A program made the translations under genes and the position numbers. This document shows, piece after piece, positions 17,102 through 26,634 of a stretch of DNA of 64,000 bases (position 1 is its first letter; each line of letters begins with the position of its first letter). Source of the DNA: Chlorobaculum tepidum TLS. GTDB lineage: Bacteria; Bacteroidota; Chlorobiia; Chlorobiales; Chlorobiaceae. Location: positions 1,227,109-1,291,108 of the forward strand of contig NC_002932.3 of NCBI RefSeq assembly GCF_000006985.1, given 5' to 3'. The notes under the pieces were generated by a model. That model saw only the letters and a list, made by a program, of their open reading frames with translations. It made no database searches and had not been told where the DNA came from.

Positions 17102-18913
17102 TCACTTTTCCTCTTCCGGGAGTTCGATCCTGATGCAAAGCTCCTTGAGCTGCTGAGCGGTGACTTCCGACGGAGCGGCCATCATAAGGTCCTGGGCGGA
17201 CTGGTTCATCGGGAAAGCGATGACTTCGCGAATGTTCTGTTCGTCGCGCAGGATCATGACGAGACGATCGAGGCCGGGAGCGATGCCTCCGTGCGGCGGC
17301 GCACCGTGCTTGAAGGCTTCGATCATGTGGCCAAAACGGGCATCAACCTCCTCTTTCGAGTAGCCAGCGATTTCGAAGGCCTTGTACATGATGTCAGGGC
17401 GATGGTTCCTGATTGCACCGCTCGAAAGTTCGATGCCGTTGCAGACGATGTCGTACTGGTAGGCCAGAATGTCGAGCGGGAATTTCGATTCGAGAGCCTC
17501 CATCTCGCCCTGCGGCATCGAGAAGGGGTTGTGCGAGAAGTCGATCTTTTTATCTTCCTCATTGTACTCGAACATCGGGAAATCGACGATCCAGCAGAAT
17601 GACAGCTCGTCCTTGTCGAGCGGGAAGAGGTCGGCGAAGTAATTCCTCATGCCGCCCATGATCTTGCAGGTCTTCTCCCACTTGCCCGCGCCGAAAAATA
17701 CTACGTCACCAGTCACGATACCGAGTCGCTCCTTGAGCGCATTCATCTCTGCTTCGGAGAGGAACTTCACCACCGGCCCTTTCGGCCCCTCCTCCTTGAA
17801 CTGGATGTAGGCCAGACCCGCCGAACCAAGCTCGCGGGCGCGTTTCTCGGCCTTGTCGTAGAAGAGGCGCGACTCATTGCCCATGCCTTTGAGCACCATC
17901 GCCTTGACGCACGAGCCTTCCGCCGTGTTCGAGGCGAACACCTTGAAGCCGGAGTTGACGAACAGTTCGGTCACGTCCTGAATCTCCAGCGGAATGCGCA
18001 GGTCAGGCTTGTCTGAACCGTAGCGGTTCATCACATCCTTGTAGCTGATGCGCGGGAAGGGGAACTGCGTAATGCGCTTATGCGACATGTTCTCGACCAG
18101 GTGCTTGAACATACCCTCAAGAATGACAAACAGGTCGTCCTGCTCGATGAAAGACATCTCGATATCGATCTGGTAGAACTCGCCGGGGCTGCGGTCGGCG
18201 CGGGCATCCTCGTCACGGAAGCAAGGCGCGATCTGGAAATAGCGCGGGAATCCGGCCACCATCAGGAGCTGCTTGAACTGCTGTGGAGCCTGCGGCAGCG
18301 CGTAAAACTTGCCGGGATGCAGGCGGCTCGGCACGAGGAAGTCGCGCGCGCCCTCGGGCGAACTTGAGGTGAGAATCGGCGTCTGGATTTCGATGAAATC
18401 GAGATCGGTAAGATATTTCCGGACGGCGGCGGTGAGCTTGCTGCGAAAGATGATGTTTTCGTGCAGCTTTTCGCGGCGCAGGTCGAGAAAGCGGTATTTC
18501 AGACGCAGCTCCTCAGAGGTCGGCATGTCGTCGGCCACCGGGAAGGGCAGCGGATCAGCGTTGCTTTCGATCTGGATTGAGCTGACGACCACCTCGATAG
18601 CGCCCGATGCGAGCCTCGGGTTAACGGTTTCGTCGGAACGAAGCACCACCTTGCCCTCGGCGGAGATCACCGATTCGGAGTGCAGCGTTTCAGCAAGCTT
18701 GAACTGGCTTTCGTTTTCAGGCAGCACCACGAGCTGGCAGATGCCGGTATGGTCGCGAAGATCGATGAAGATCAGGCCGCCGTGGTCGCGGATGCGATGC
18801 ACCCATCCAGCGATCCTGACCAACTCGCCTTCCGACTTGCGGTTCAACCGGCCACAATAGTGCGTTCTGAATCTGTTCTGCAAACCATCCGCCGTTGTTG
18901 GCTCTTTACTCAT
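17102..18913 (-). CDS. aspS: aspartyl-tRNA synthetase
   Basis: This 603-residue class II synthetase has an N-terminal OB-fold anticodon-binding domain (about residues 15-110, [14 protein letters not shown]), motif 2 [15 protein letters not shown], a bacterial GAD insertion domain (about 290-420), and motif 3 GLDRLVMIL near the C-terminus. The family's usual QSPQ loop reads QAPQQ here. Length is typical of bacterial-type AspRS. Whether it also charges tRNA-Asn depends on residues I did not assess. It lies 144 nt downstream of dnaX and ends at a strong terminator. Confidence 0.95.
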
Positions 18914-19057
18914 ATAAATCGTGTATAACCCGTTTTGAAAGCCCCTGGGGACTCGTAGTGAAAAAATGTCATAATCCCGATCACTGCCGGAACAAGAATT
19001 CTATAAAAACGACCCTGAATATCAGGAATTTTGCGCGAATTCTAAAACCCTTTACGC

Positions 19058-20920
19058 TCAGTAAACCAGCTCACCGCCGAACTCGCTGATCAGATAACGC
19101 ACGACCTCGTTCGTTTCCGACAGCTCTTTGAACATGGTGAAGATGCTCTTCTCACGGGTGCAGGCGTCGCGCTCGGCGTCGTAGCGTATGGCGAGTTTCA
19201 ATGGCAGCCTGTAAAAATCGGCCATCTCGGTTTCGAGTAGGGCTGAGTCGTGCTGAAGCTCTTCGAACGAAAACTTCCGGCAGCACCCGAGCTCCACTAC
19301 GCCCGAAGGGCTGCACGACATCAGCTCGGATGAGTGAAGATGCGATACCAGCACCTGCAATCCTTTGGCCGAGAGGTGTTCGAGGAAGCGCCCCCACTCC
19401 ATGCGCAACTGTTCGAGCACCGCGACCGGCGCGCCACTGTCCGTCCCGGCAACGTTCTCCTCAACGCGCAACCGGTTTCTTGCCGGTAGATGCTGGTCAG
19501 CGTTGCTGCCAAATTTGGAGAAGGCCTGTTTCCAGGAGCCGAGGTCGATGGAAGCCGCCAGTTTCGATTCGGCTGGACGCGAAGAGGCACTCCCCTTCGT
19601 CGGAAGAGGAGGCGGCTCCGGCACCGGAGGCAAGCCGGACGGGGCCGTACCAGATTCCGGGGAAGATGCCGTTTTCGAGCGCCGGGTGGACCGTTCCGGC
19701 TTGAACGGTGCAGCAGATGCGGGCGCGGACGGTGGAGCTACAGGCTCAAGCTTTTTTTTTTCGTCCGCCGAAGCGGTTGGTGATGGCCAGACTCCCCTAC
19801 CCAGTTCAATCAGCTTGAGCAGCGCCAGCTCAAAGCGGAACTGATGCTCGGCATAGAACTTCAGCTCACGCTGGGTCTGCATGAGAAAGTCGGTCATCGC
19901 CATGATCGCCGCTGGCGTCAGCCGCAGCGCGTCTCGCTGGTAGCGTTCTTTCACCGGTTCCGGACGCTCGATCAGCTTGCTCGACCGTAAATTGTGGATG
20001 ATGAGAAAGTTCCGGAAATGCTCGATCAGCTTTTCCAGAAAATCCTGCTCGTCGTAACCGTTTCGGTTGACCATGCCCGCCACTTCGAGCATCGCAGCGG
20101 CATCGGCGTTGGCGATGGCATCGGTCACCATGAAAAAGTGTTCGTCGTCGATGTAGCTCAACAGCTCAGAGACCTTGTCGTAGCGGATGGCGCGCTCCCC
20201 CTCACTGTCGATAGCAAAGGCGATCACCTGGTCAAGAATGCTCTGGGCATCACGCATCGAACCCTGCGCCTTGCGCGCAATGAGCTGGAGCGCGTCAGCA
20301 TCAGCGGTGATACCCTCGGCGTCGCAGATCTGCCGGAGCTGGCCCTGAATGCGATCAAGCGGAATGCGCTTGAAGTTGAAGCGCTGGCAGCGCGAGGCGA
20401 TGGTGGCCGGAATTTTGTGAAGCTCGGTGGTTGCAAAGATAAAGATCGCGTGCGGCGGCGGCTCTTCTAGCGTCTTGAGAAACGCGTTGAATGCCGCCGT
20501 CGAGAGCATGTGCACCTCATCGATGATGTAGACTCGATAGCGTCCTTTCTGCGGGCCGTAACGCACGTTCTCGCGAAGCAGACGGATATCGTCAACACTG
20601 TTGTTTGAGGCGGCGTCAAACTCGGAGATGTTCAGGCTCGCCCCGGCATCGAAATCGCGGCAGCTCTCGCACACGCCACACGGCTCGGTCACCTCCTTGA
20701 GATACTGCGGATCGTCGATCATGCGCTGGCAGTTGACCGCCTTGGCAAACACACGAGCCGCCGTGGTCTTGCCCACGCCCCGAAGTCCCGAAAAGATGTA
20801 ACCGTGGCCGACTCGTCCCATCCGTAGTGAGTTCTGGATCGTGCCGGTAATATGCTCCTGCGCGGTAATGTCGGCAAACCGTGAAGGCCTGTACTTTCGC
20901 GCTATAACCTGATAACTCAT
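19058..20920 (-). CDS. dnaX: DNA polymerase III subunit gamma/tau
   Basis: The clamp-loader ATPase. The 620-residue protein has P-loop GLRGVGKTT (about residues 45-53), a zinc-binding group CGVCESC with an upstream Cys, Walker B-like IDEVHML and the sensor 1 segment FATTE. After the clamp-loader collar (to about residue 380) comes a Pro/Ser/Ala-rich linker and a C-terminal tau-type domain. Codons 387-390 contain an unbroken run of ten A residues on the coding strand; slippage either way ends the frame within a few codons, as expected if a short gamma form is made. Its ATG overlaps the upstream membrane-protein stop as ATGA, so translation is probably coupled. Confidence 0.95.
19752..19761 (-). 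promoter_or_regulatory. A10 slippery run inside dnaX (possible gamma-generating slippage site)
   Basis: The coding strand reads GAA AAA AAA AAG CTT GAG. One extra A gives E-K-K-K-A-stop; one fewer gives E-K-K-S-L-S-L-stop. Products would be about 391-393 residues, ending just after the clamp-loader domains. Transcriptional slippage on an A-run is known in Thermus dnaX; its use here is inferred. Confidence 0.6.
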
Positions 20921-22227
20921 GAATCCTTTTCCGTTGAATCGTTCACCAGCGTAATCAGCGGCGTCTGCATCGCGCTCCTGAGCGCTTCGCGGACCTCTGC
21001 CCGGAGCGGCTCGAATTCGCGACTCGCCGGTCCTTCATCCACGCACCCGTCTCCATTGAAAAGCTCCCTCGGAAGCTTGGTGTAGAGGTCGTACAAGGTA
21101 ACGGCGTGAAGATCTGCACTGATGGCAAGTCCACCATCGGCGGTCTTGTGCAGAATCCCGTTCTGCTTCAGAAAATCGACGACATGGCCCAATTTACTAC
21201 GGTCGCCACTATTTTCCGATGCCAGAAGTTTTTTACCGGTCATAAAACTCCCGGATAGCTGTGCGCGCCACACTGAACGCAAGACGGCGACCACCTCTGG
21301 CACTCCCTGCAAGGGATCGAACTCCCGTGCGGGGCACACCGCAGGCCTGAAGTAGCCGAGTGAAAAGACAAACTCCGCGCCAGTCAGCACCACCACCCAT
21401 TCGAGGTATATCCAGAAAAAGAGCATCGGAACGACCGAAAGCGCGCCGTAAATATGCTCAAAGGTGGCGAAACTCGAAACGTAAAAGGTGAACCATCTTT
21501 TGGCAAGCTCGAAAAGCACAGCAGCAAGCACGCCACCGGCAAGTGCATGAGTGAAGCGAACCTTGCGGTTTGGAACCAGCATGTACAGCAGAAAAAAGGC
21601 AATGACGGAGTTTAACACCGGCACATACGAGAGCACTCGCGCTTTCATTTCAAGCAGCGCCCCCTCTGCAAACACCGAATACCACACGTACGAGCTGGCC
21701 AGGACGCTGGTGCCAATGAAAACTGGACCGAGCGTCAGCACCGTCCAGTAAAGCGTGAAACCCTGCAACCTCCGGCGCGGGGTTTGCACCTCCCAAATAT
21801 CGTTGAGCGTCTGATCGATGGTCGAAATCAGAAACAGAACGATGACGATGAGAAAAAGACCTCCGACGGTGGAAAGCGAAGAGGTTTTATCGATGAACTC
21901 CCAGAGATAGCCTTTCAGGATCGATCCCTGGGCGGGAGCGAAATTCTGGAACAGAAAGTCGCCAATGTACTGTTTGAGCGAAGCGAAAACCGGAAAAACC
22001 TTCAGGATCGACAGCGTCACCGCCATGAGTGGTACAAGCGAAAGCAGAGTCTGAAACGCAAGTGAACCAGCGCTCATGAGGACACGGTCGTGAACGAAGT
22101 GCCTCCACATGAACGAAAAAAAAGCGGATGACGACCACACCATACCGTGCAGGCGACCGCGTTCCTCTTTGCTGTTTTCTTTCATTGCCACCATAGAATC
22201 GCGTCCGGTTTCAAGCAATGCTACCAT
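20917..22227 (-). CDS. YihY/BrkB-family integral membrane protein
   Basis: The 436-residue protein has about six hydrophobic helices between residues 45 and 310, with family-type segments [16 protein letters not shown] and a [18 protein letters not shown] stretch near the last helices. The C-terminal 130 residues are soluble and look like a winged-helix-type domain ([19 protein letters not shown]), as in longer YihY proteins. The family was once called ribonuclease BN, but that activity was misassigned; the role is unsettled. The start is uncertain: ATGs at 22227, 22194 and 22185 are all possible. The stop overlaps the dnaX ATG. Confidence 0.8.
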
Positions 22228-22481
22228 CCAGCGCCTTGACGGATAATAGCTGAGGGGCCGTTAGAGCAAGGTAGAGAACGCGGCATACAAAACAAAAACA
22301 GCCCATTGCACAATCCCGTTACACTTGTTTTCCCATGTATTTTTTATAAATTTTTCGCAGAAATCAATAATTGTTAATATCTGACTATATCAACAGGCAG
22401 ACCTCTTGCATTCGGAAGTTATTGTCACCGTGCCGTGACGAAAAAAAGCCAATGGAGCAATCGGGTATAAAGGAAAAACGC

Positions 22482-22912
22482 ATGAACCGGTTCATCGAAC
22501 GCTGCCGGAAAGCCGGCCTGAAAGTGACGCCACAGCGCCATGCCATCTACAAACTGCTCATGGACTGCGCTGATCACCCTTCGACGGACTGGGTGTACCG
22601 GAAGATTACCGATACCTGGCCAACGATTTCCTTTGACACGGTGAACAGGACGCTGCTTCCCTTTTCCGAGATCGGCGTAATCGACATGGCCGAATCCTGT
22701 TCGCTCTCCACCAGGAGATTCGATTCCCAGGCCAACAATCACCATCATCTCCACGGTATCAGATGCGGCCAGATCACCGATTTCTGCGACGCGACTCTTG
22801 ACGATGTACCACTCCCCCCCCCCATATCGGAAAACACGTTACCGTAACCGGCAAGCGCATGGTTATCAGCGGAATCTGCTCAAACTGCGCGGGAAAAAAA
22901 GCGGCATCGTAA
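22482..22912 (+). pseudogene. Fur-family regulator broken by a frameshift at a C10 tract
   Basis: From ATG 22482 (AAGGA 7 nt upstream) the protein begins MNRFIERCRKAGLKVTPQR and has a Fur-type winged helix (DWVYRKITDTWPTISFDTVNRTL) and an HHHLHG metal-region stretch. At 22814-22823 lies a run of ten C; the frame then ends at 22847. Two bases over, the frame reads HIGKHVTVTGKRMVISGICSNC and stops at 22912, which is a proper Fur C-terminus with its CxxC. Eight or eleven C would restore it. The first CxxC of the structural zinc site is also incomplete (HGIRCG). Rubrerythrin and thioferritin lie next to it on the other strand, so a PerR-like role is plausible. Confidence 0.75.
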
Positions 22913-23024
22913 GCGCATCTCCCCACCTCCGTTCAGGCTCTTCGTTTATAAAGCTTTTTCCTCAAAATCATAATTGAAATCGATTTATTTTTTCTACAAC
23001 ATCCGTTTATGATTCCGATCCGGA

Positions 23025-23060
23025 CAAAAAATGCCCCCCGGCTTCACGACGGAGAGCATT
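23025..23060 (-). terminator. rho-independent terminator after rubrerythrin
   Basis: On the minus strand AATGCTCTCC (23051-23060) pairs with GGGGGGCATT (23030-23039), allowing two G-T pairs, followed by TTTTTG. Confidence 0.7.
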
Positions 23061-23086
23061 GACATTTTTCGATGTGAGTCGAACGA

Positions 23087-23587
23087 TCAGGCGATCTGGA
23101 TGTAGGCTGACGCCTTGACGTTACAGATCGGGCAGTGCTCCGGCGGAGCGCCAAGCTCGATGTGACCGCAAACCGGGCAGAGCCAGATTTCAGTTTCAGC
23201 CAGGTCCTGTCCAGCCTTGACCGCTTCGAGCGCCTTGCGATAGAGCGCGGCGTGAACCTTCTCGGCTTCCACGGCGAAACCGAACATGCGCTTGGCCTTG
23301 TGACCTTCGGCCACGGCCTGCTCGAACATCGGCGGATACATTTCGTTGTGCTCGTAGGTCTCGCCACCGATGGCCGTTTCGAGGTTTTCAGCGGTCGAGC
23401 CGATAGCGTCGTCCGCGGCAAGGTGGCCCTGCGCGTGGATGCGCTCGGCCTGCGCGGTGGTTCTGAACAGCTTGGCCACGTTCTTGAAGCCCTCTTTTTC
23501 AGCCTTCTCGGCAAAGGTGGTGTATTTCATGAAGGCCTGGCTTTCACCGGCAAAGGCGTTCTTCAGATTTTCGTGTGTCGTCGGCAT
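23087..23587 (-). CDS. rbr: rubrerythrin
   Basis: A peroxide-reducing non-haem diiron protein of anaerobes. The 166-residue protein has an N-terminal ferritin-like four-helix domain with ligands Glu15, Glu48 and His51 (AERIHAQGH) and a second ExxH (EAEKVH, Glu109/His112). A C-terminal rubredoxin-like domain has CPVC and CPIC (Cys137/140 and Cys152/155). The start MPTTHENLKNAFAGE at 23587 is preferred; a longer open frame upstream overlaps the thioferritin gene and is not protein-like. It lies about 38 nt downstream of the thioferritin gene and probably shares its transcript. Confidence 0.93.
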   Translation of the reverse strand: MPTTHENLKNAFAGESQAFMKYTTFAEKAEKEGFKNVAKLFRTTAQAERIHAQGHLAADDAIGSTAENLETAIGGETYEHNEMYPPMFEQAVAEGHKAKRMFGFAVEAEKVHAALYRKALEAVKAGQDLAETEIWLCPVCGHIELGAPPEHCPICNVKASAYIQIA

Positions 23588-23625
23588 AAGTGAATAATTA
23601 TGAGTTATGAATGGTGAATTGAAAA

Positions 23626-24120
23626 TCATTTCCGCAGGAAGACTCCGAGGTCTTCGAGGAGCGCCTGAAGATCCTCTTCGTGGGTCACCTCGTCCTGAAG
23701 AATCTGCACGGCGAGGTTGTAGGTGACCGGATCTTTCATGCCGATCTCCTGGATGATGCTGTTGTAGGTAGTGATGGCACACTGCTCGCCGGAGATGTTC
23801 TGTTCGAGGATCATCTTAACGAACTTGTCGTCGGGCGCCTCGTAGCCGCAGTTGGTCCACTCGAACCACTGCTTCGGGCTGGTGAGCGGCGTGCCGCCAA
23901 GCTGAATAATGCGCATACTCACCATGTCGGCATGACGCAGTTCGTCCGCGGCGTGCTGCACCAGCTCGGCAATCACGGCGTCCTTCATTGGCCCCTCCAC
24001 GATCTTGGCGCCGATCCAGTACTGGTAGTAGGCAAGCCACTCGTCGGCAAAGGCCTTGTTCAGCAGTTCAAGTACGCGATCGATGGAATCGCCTACGATT
24101 TCACGTCCTTTGGTTCCCAT
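23626..24120 (-). CDS. Dps-like ferritin of the DPSL/thioferritin type
   Basis: This 164-residue four-helix ferritin-like protein has Glu27, Glu60/His63, Glu112 and Glu144/His147 as likely diiron ligands. Two cysteines near the site, Cys91 (TNCGYEAP) and Cys114 (GEQCAI), match the paired cysteines that define DPSL (thioferritin) proteins of archaea and anaerobic bacteria; the EQCAI...KDP.TY.LA.QILQ.E..HE stretch also fits. Known members use peroxide to oxidise iron and form 12-mer cages that protect DNA. The start at 24120 (MGTKGREIVGDSI) suits the family; upstream codons do not. Confidence 0.85.
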   Translation of the reverse strand: MGTKGREIVGDSIDRVLELLNKAFADEWLAYYQYWIGAKIVEGPMKDAVIAELVQHAADELRHADMVSMRIIQLGGTPLTSPKQWFEWTNCGYEAPDDKFVKMILEQNISGEQCAITTYNSIIQEIGMKDPVTYNLAVQILQDEVTHEEDLQALLEDLGVFLRK

Positions 24121-24418
24121 AGCGATATTGATTTTGATTGAAAGTATTGCTTCGGTTAGTATCCCTCTCCCCACGCCTCGAAGCGACAGGAATTGTGACT
24201 ACTCATAATACTCCGTTTTTTTTGAATGAGTTCCACGCATTTGCCCGGAAACCACAAAAACGCCGAAGCCGCAGAAAATCGCAAAACGCTTAAAGATTGT
24301 TTTTATATTTGGGGCAAAAAGAACAGAATAGAGGACCGGCCTCGACGCTGCATTGTCAATCCCGGAGCCTGAACGCACAACTGGTATGGTTTTCCGGTCG
24401 AACGAAATCTTGCTAATC

Positions 24419-25357
24419 ATGGAATTCACCCACCTCGATGAAAACGGCATGGTTCGCATGGCGGACGTTTCCGGCAAACCGCCAACACGGCGTAAAGCTT
24501 GCGCTTCGGGACGCATCGTTATGCTGCCGGAAACCATCGCGCTGCTCCGCCGAAAGGAACTCCCGAAGGGCAACGTACTCGCCGCAGCCAAGATCGCTGG
24601 CATCCAGGCGGCCAAACAGACCTCGACACTCATCCCTCTCTGTCACCAGCTTAACCTTTCGTGGATCGACATCGAATTCGAGATCGGCGACGACTCGATC
24701 GGTATTGCAGCAACCGTCATCACGCGCGAATCGACCGGCGTCGAGATGGAGGCACTCGCCGCCGTCTCTGTAGCGGCGCTGACCATTTACGACATGTGCA
24801 AGGCGGTGGACAAGACGATGGAGATTTCCGCCATCCGACTCGACCACAAAACCGGCGGCAAGTCGTCGGCAGCAGAGTATCACCCGCGCACGGCTATTCT
24901 CGTCATGTCGGACTCCATCGCAGCAGGCACGGCGACCGACCATTCCGGTGCGATTTTGCGCGAAGGTCTTCAAAAAGCTGGATGCGCGGTCGAGGCACTA
25001 ACCATCACTCCCGACGAACCGGTCGAGATCGCCGCGACGGTCGAGGCCTGGATCGGCGAGGGCATCGAGTTCATCGTTACCTCCGGCGGCACCGGCCTCG
25101 GCCCGCGCGACCTCGCCATCGACACGCTTGCCCCGAAGTTCACCCGACGACTGCCCGGCGTGGAGCAGGAGCTGCTTCGGTGGGGGCAAACGAAAACGCG
25201 AACTGCGATGCTTTCGCGCCTCGCCGCCGGCGTAATCGGCAACACGGTGGTCGTCTGCCTGCCGGGTAGTACGAGCGCGGCCAAAGACGCACTCGAAGTG
25301 CTCGTTCCCGCCATCTTCCACGCATTCCCGATGCTCAAAGGGGATGGCCACGCATGA
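24419..25357 (+). CDS. moaCB: bifunctional MoaC-MoaB fusion for molybdopterin synthesis
   Basis: Residues 1 to about 158 are MoaC (cyclic pyranopterin monophosphate synthase accessory domain): GKPPTRRKACASG, LIPLCHQLNLS and ALTIYDMCKAVDK. Residues from about 160 to 312 are a MoaB/MogA domain that adenylylates molybdopterin: VMSDSIAAGTATD, a VTSGGTGLGPRDL loop, and VVVCLPGSTSAAKDAL. The start MEFTHLDENG at 24419 fits MoaC N-termini; the frame is open to 24353. It overlaps moeA and heads a four-gene operon. Confidence 0.93.
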   Translation: MEFTHLDENGMVRMADVSGKPPTRRKACASGRIVMLPETIALLRRKELPKGNVLAAAKIAGIQAAKQTSTLIPLCHQLNLSWIDIEFEIGDDSIGIAATVITRESTGVEMEALAAVSVAALTIYDMCKAVDKTMEISAIRLDHKTGGKSSAAEYHPRTAILVMSDSIAAGTATDHSGAILREGLQKAGCAVEALTITPDEPVEIAATVEAWIGEGIEFIVTSGGTGLGPRDLAIDTLAPKFTRRLPGVEQELLRWGQTKTRTAMLSRLAAGVIGNTVVVCLPGSTSAAKDALEVLVPAIFHAFPMLKGDGHA

Positions 25358-26634
25358 TGACCGTCGTTCACGAAGCTCACGAAAGTAAACAAAAACAGGC
25401 CAAAACAATGACGACCGTTCACGAAGCTCACGAAATTATCGCCACGACGACACCCCTGATCGAGGCAACCGTCTCCGTTCCGCTGCTCCAGCTCCAGGGC
25501 CGGGTGCTTGCCGAAGATGTCCGTGCCGGATTCGCGATGCCGCGCTTCACCAACGCCGCAATGGACGGCTTCGCCGTGCGATTCGGCGAGATTGCCGATG
25601 CGTCGGACGGCGCTCCCGTGACGCTGCCGGTCTCGCAGGAGCTGGCCGCCGGAGCACTCAACGTTGCGCCACTCGAAACCGGAACCTGCTGCCGCATCAT
25701 GACCGGCGCGCCCATTCCCGAAGGCGCTGACACCGTCGTCCCCTTCGAAGAGACCAGCGGCTTCGGCAGCGACGCAGTGGAGTTCTACAAAGCCCCGAAA
25801 AAGGGCGCGAACATTCGCCACGCGGGCGAGGAAATGCAGCCTGGCGCGCTGCTCGCTGCCGCCGGCACCCGCATCACGCCAGCGGAGATCGGCCTGTTCG
25901 CCACTTTCGGCATCGCCGTGGCGCTCGTGCGGCGGCAGCCGCGCGTCTCGATCATCACGGTTGGCGACGAACTGCGGATGCCAGGCGAACAGATCGAACC
26001 GCTGGCCATTTACAACAGCAATTTGGCGCTGCTCGCCTCGTGCGTCGAGGGTGCCGGAGCTAAAGTCGTCGGGATGCGCCAGTTGCGAGACAACCGGCAA
26101 GCGATCCGCGAGGCGCTTGCTTTGGCCATCGCAGAGTCGGACGTCGTCATCACCACAGGCGGCATCTCGACGGGCGAGTTCGATTTCATGTACGACGCGC
26201 TCAACGAGCTGGGCGTAGAGCAGAAGTTCTGGAAGGTGGCGCAGAAACCGGGCAAGCCAGTTTACTTTGGCACGACCGGATCGGGCAAGATCGTTTTTTC
26301 GTTGCCCGGCAACCCGGTCTCGGCGCTCGTCTGCTTCCTCGAATACGGCCTCTCCGCGCTTGCCCGAATGCAGGGCGTGGCGCCAGCCCCAAAGTTCACT
26401 GCGCTGCTCAACGAGCCGTTTCCCACCGACCGCAAGCGCCACCGCTTCCTCTTCGGCCGGCTCAGTGTTGAGGCGGAAGCGCTCCGCTGCCAGCTCTCGG
26501 CGCAGGTCGAGTCGTATATGCTGACGGCGCTCTCCGGTGCGAACTGTCTGGTCGAAGCGCCGCCCTCCGCCGAACCGCTCCCAGCCGGATCGCTCGTCAC
26601 CTGCGCCTGGCTTCCGTGGGCAAACGCATGCTGA
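25354..26634 (+). CDS. moeA: molybdopterin molybdenumtransferase
   Basis: MoeA inserts molybdate into adenylylated molybdopterin. The 426-residue protein has the expected domains: PRFTNAAMDGFAVR, TGAPIPEGADTVVPFE, GDELRMPGEQ, TTGGISTGEFD and a VFSLPGNPVSALVCF loop. The first about 26 residues are unusual: two similar segments (VVHEAHE and TVHEAHE) encoded by a duplicated 19-nt sequence, so true translation may begin at ATG 25405. Its start overlaps the moaCB stop (ATGATGA) and its end overlaps mobBA. Confidence 0.95.
   Translation: MMTVVHEAHESKQKQAKTMTTVHEAHEIIATTTPLIEATVSVPLLQLQGRVLAEDVRAGFAMPRFTNAAMDGFAVRFGEIADASDGAPVTLPVSQELAAGALNVAPLETGTCCRIMTGAPIPEGADTVVPFEETSGFGSDAVEFYKAPKKGANIRHAGEEMQPGALLAAAGTRITPAEIGLFATFGIAVALVRRQPRVSIITVGDELRMPGEQIEPLAIYNSNLALLASCVEGAGAKVVGMRQLRDNRQAIREALALAIAESDVVITTGGISTGEFDFMYDALNELGVEQKFWKVAQKPGKPVYFGTTGSGKIVFSLPGNPVSALVCFLEYGLSALARMQGVAPAPKFTALLNEPFPTDRKRHRFLFGRLSVEAEALRCQLSAQVESYMLTALSGANCLVEAPPSAEPLPAGSLVTCAWLPWANAC
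25366..25435 (+). repeat. duplicated 19-nt motif at the moeA 5' end
   Basis: The sequence GTTCACGAAGCTCACGAAA occurs at 25366-25384 and again at 25417-25435, each built from two near-identical 9-nt halves. Both copies are translated in the same frame. Confidence 0.8.

Noticed and set aside
22340..22400. Fur/PerR box upstream of the Fur-family gene
   Set aside because: The AT-rich stretch around CAATAATTGTTAAT is only weakly palindromic and does not match a box consensus well enough.
24121..24418. Molybdenum-cofactor riboswitch upstream of moaCB
   Set aside because: The leader was scanned for the conserved stems of the Moco RNA motif; no convincing set of helices was seen.
24970..26442. 490-codon open frame on the minus strand across moaCB and moeA
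   Set aside because: It is antisense to two motif-complete genes and spans their boundary. The product has no family features.
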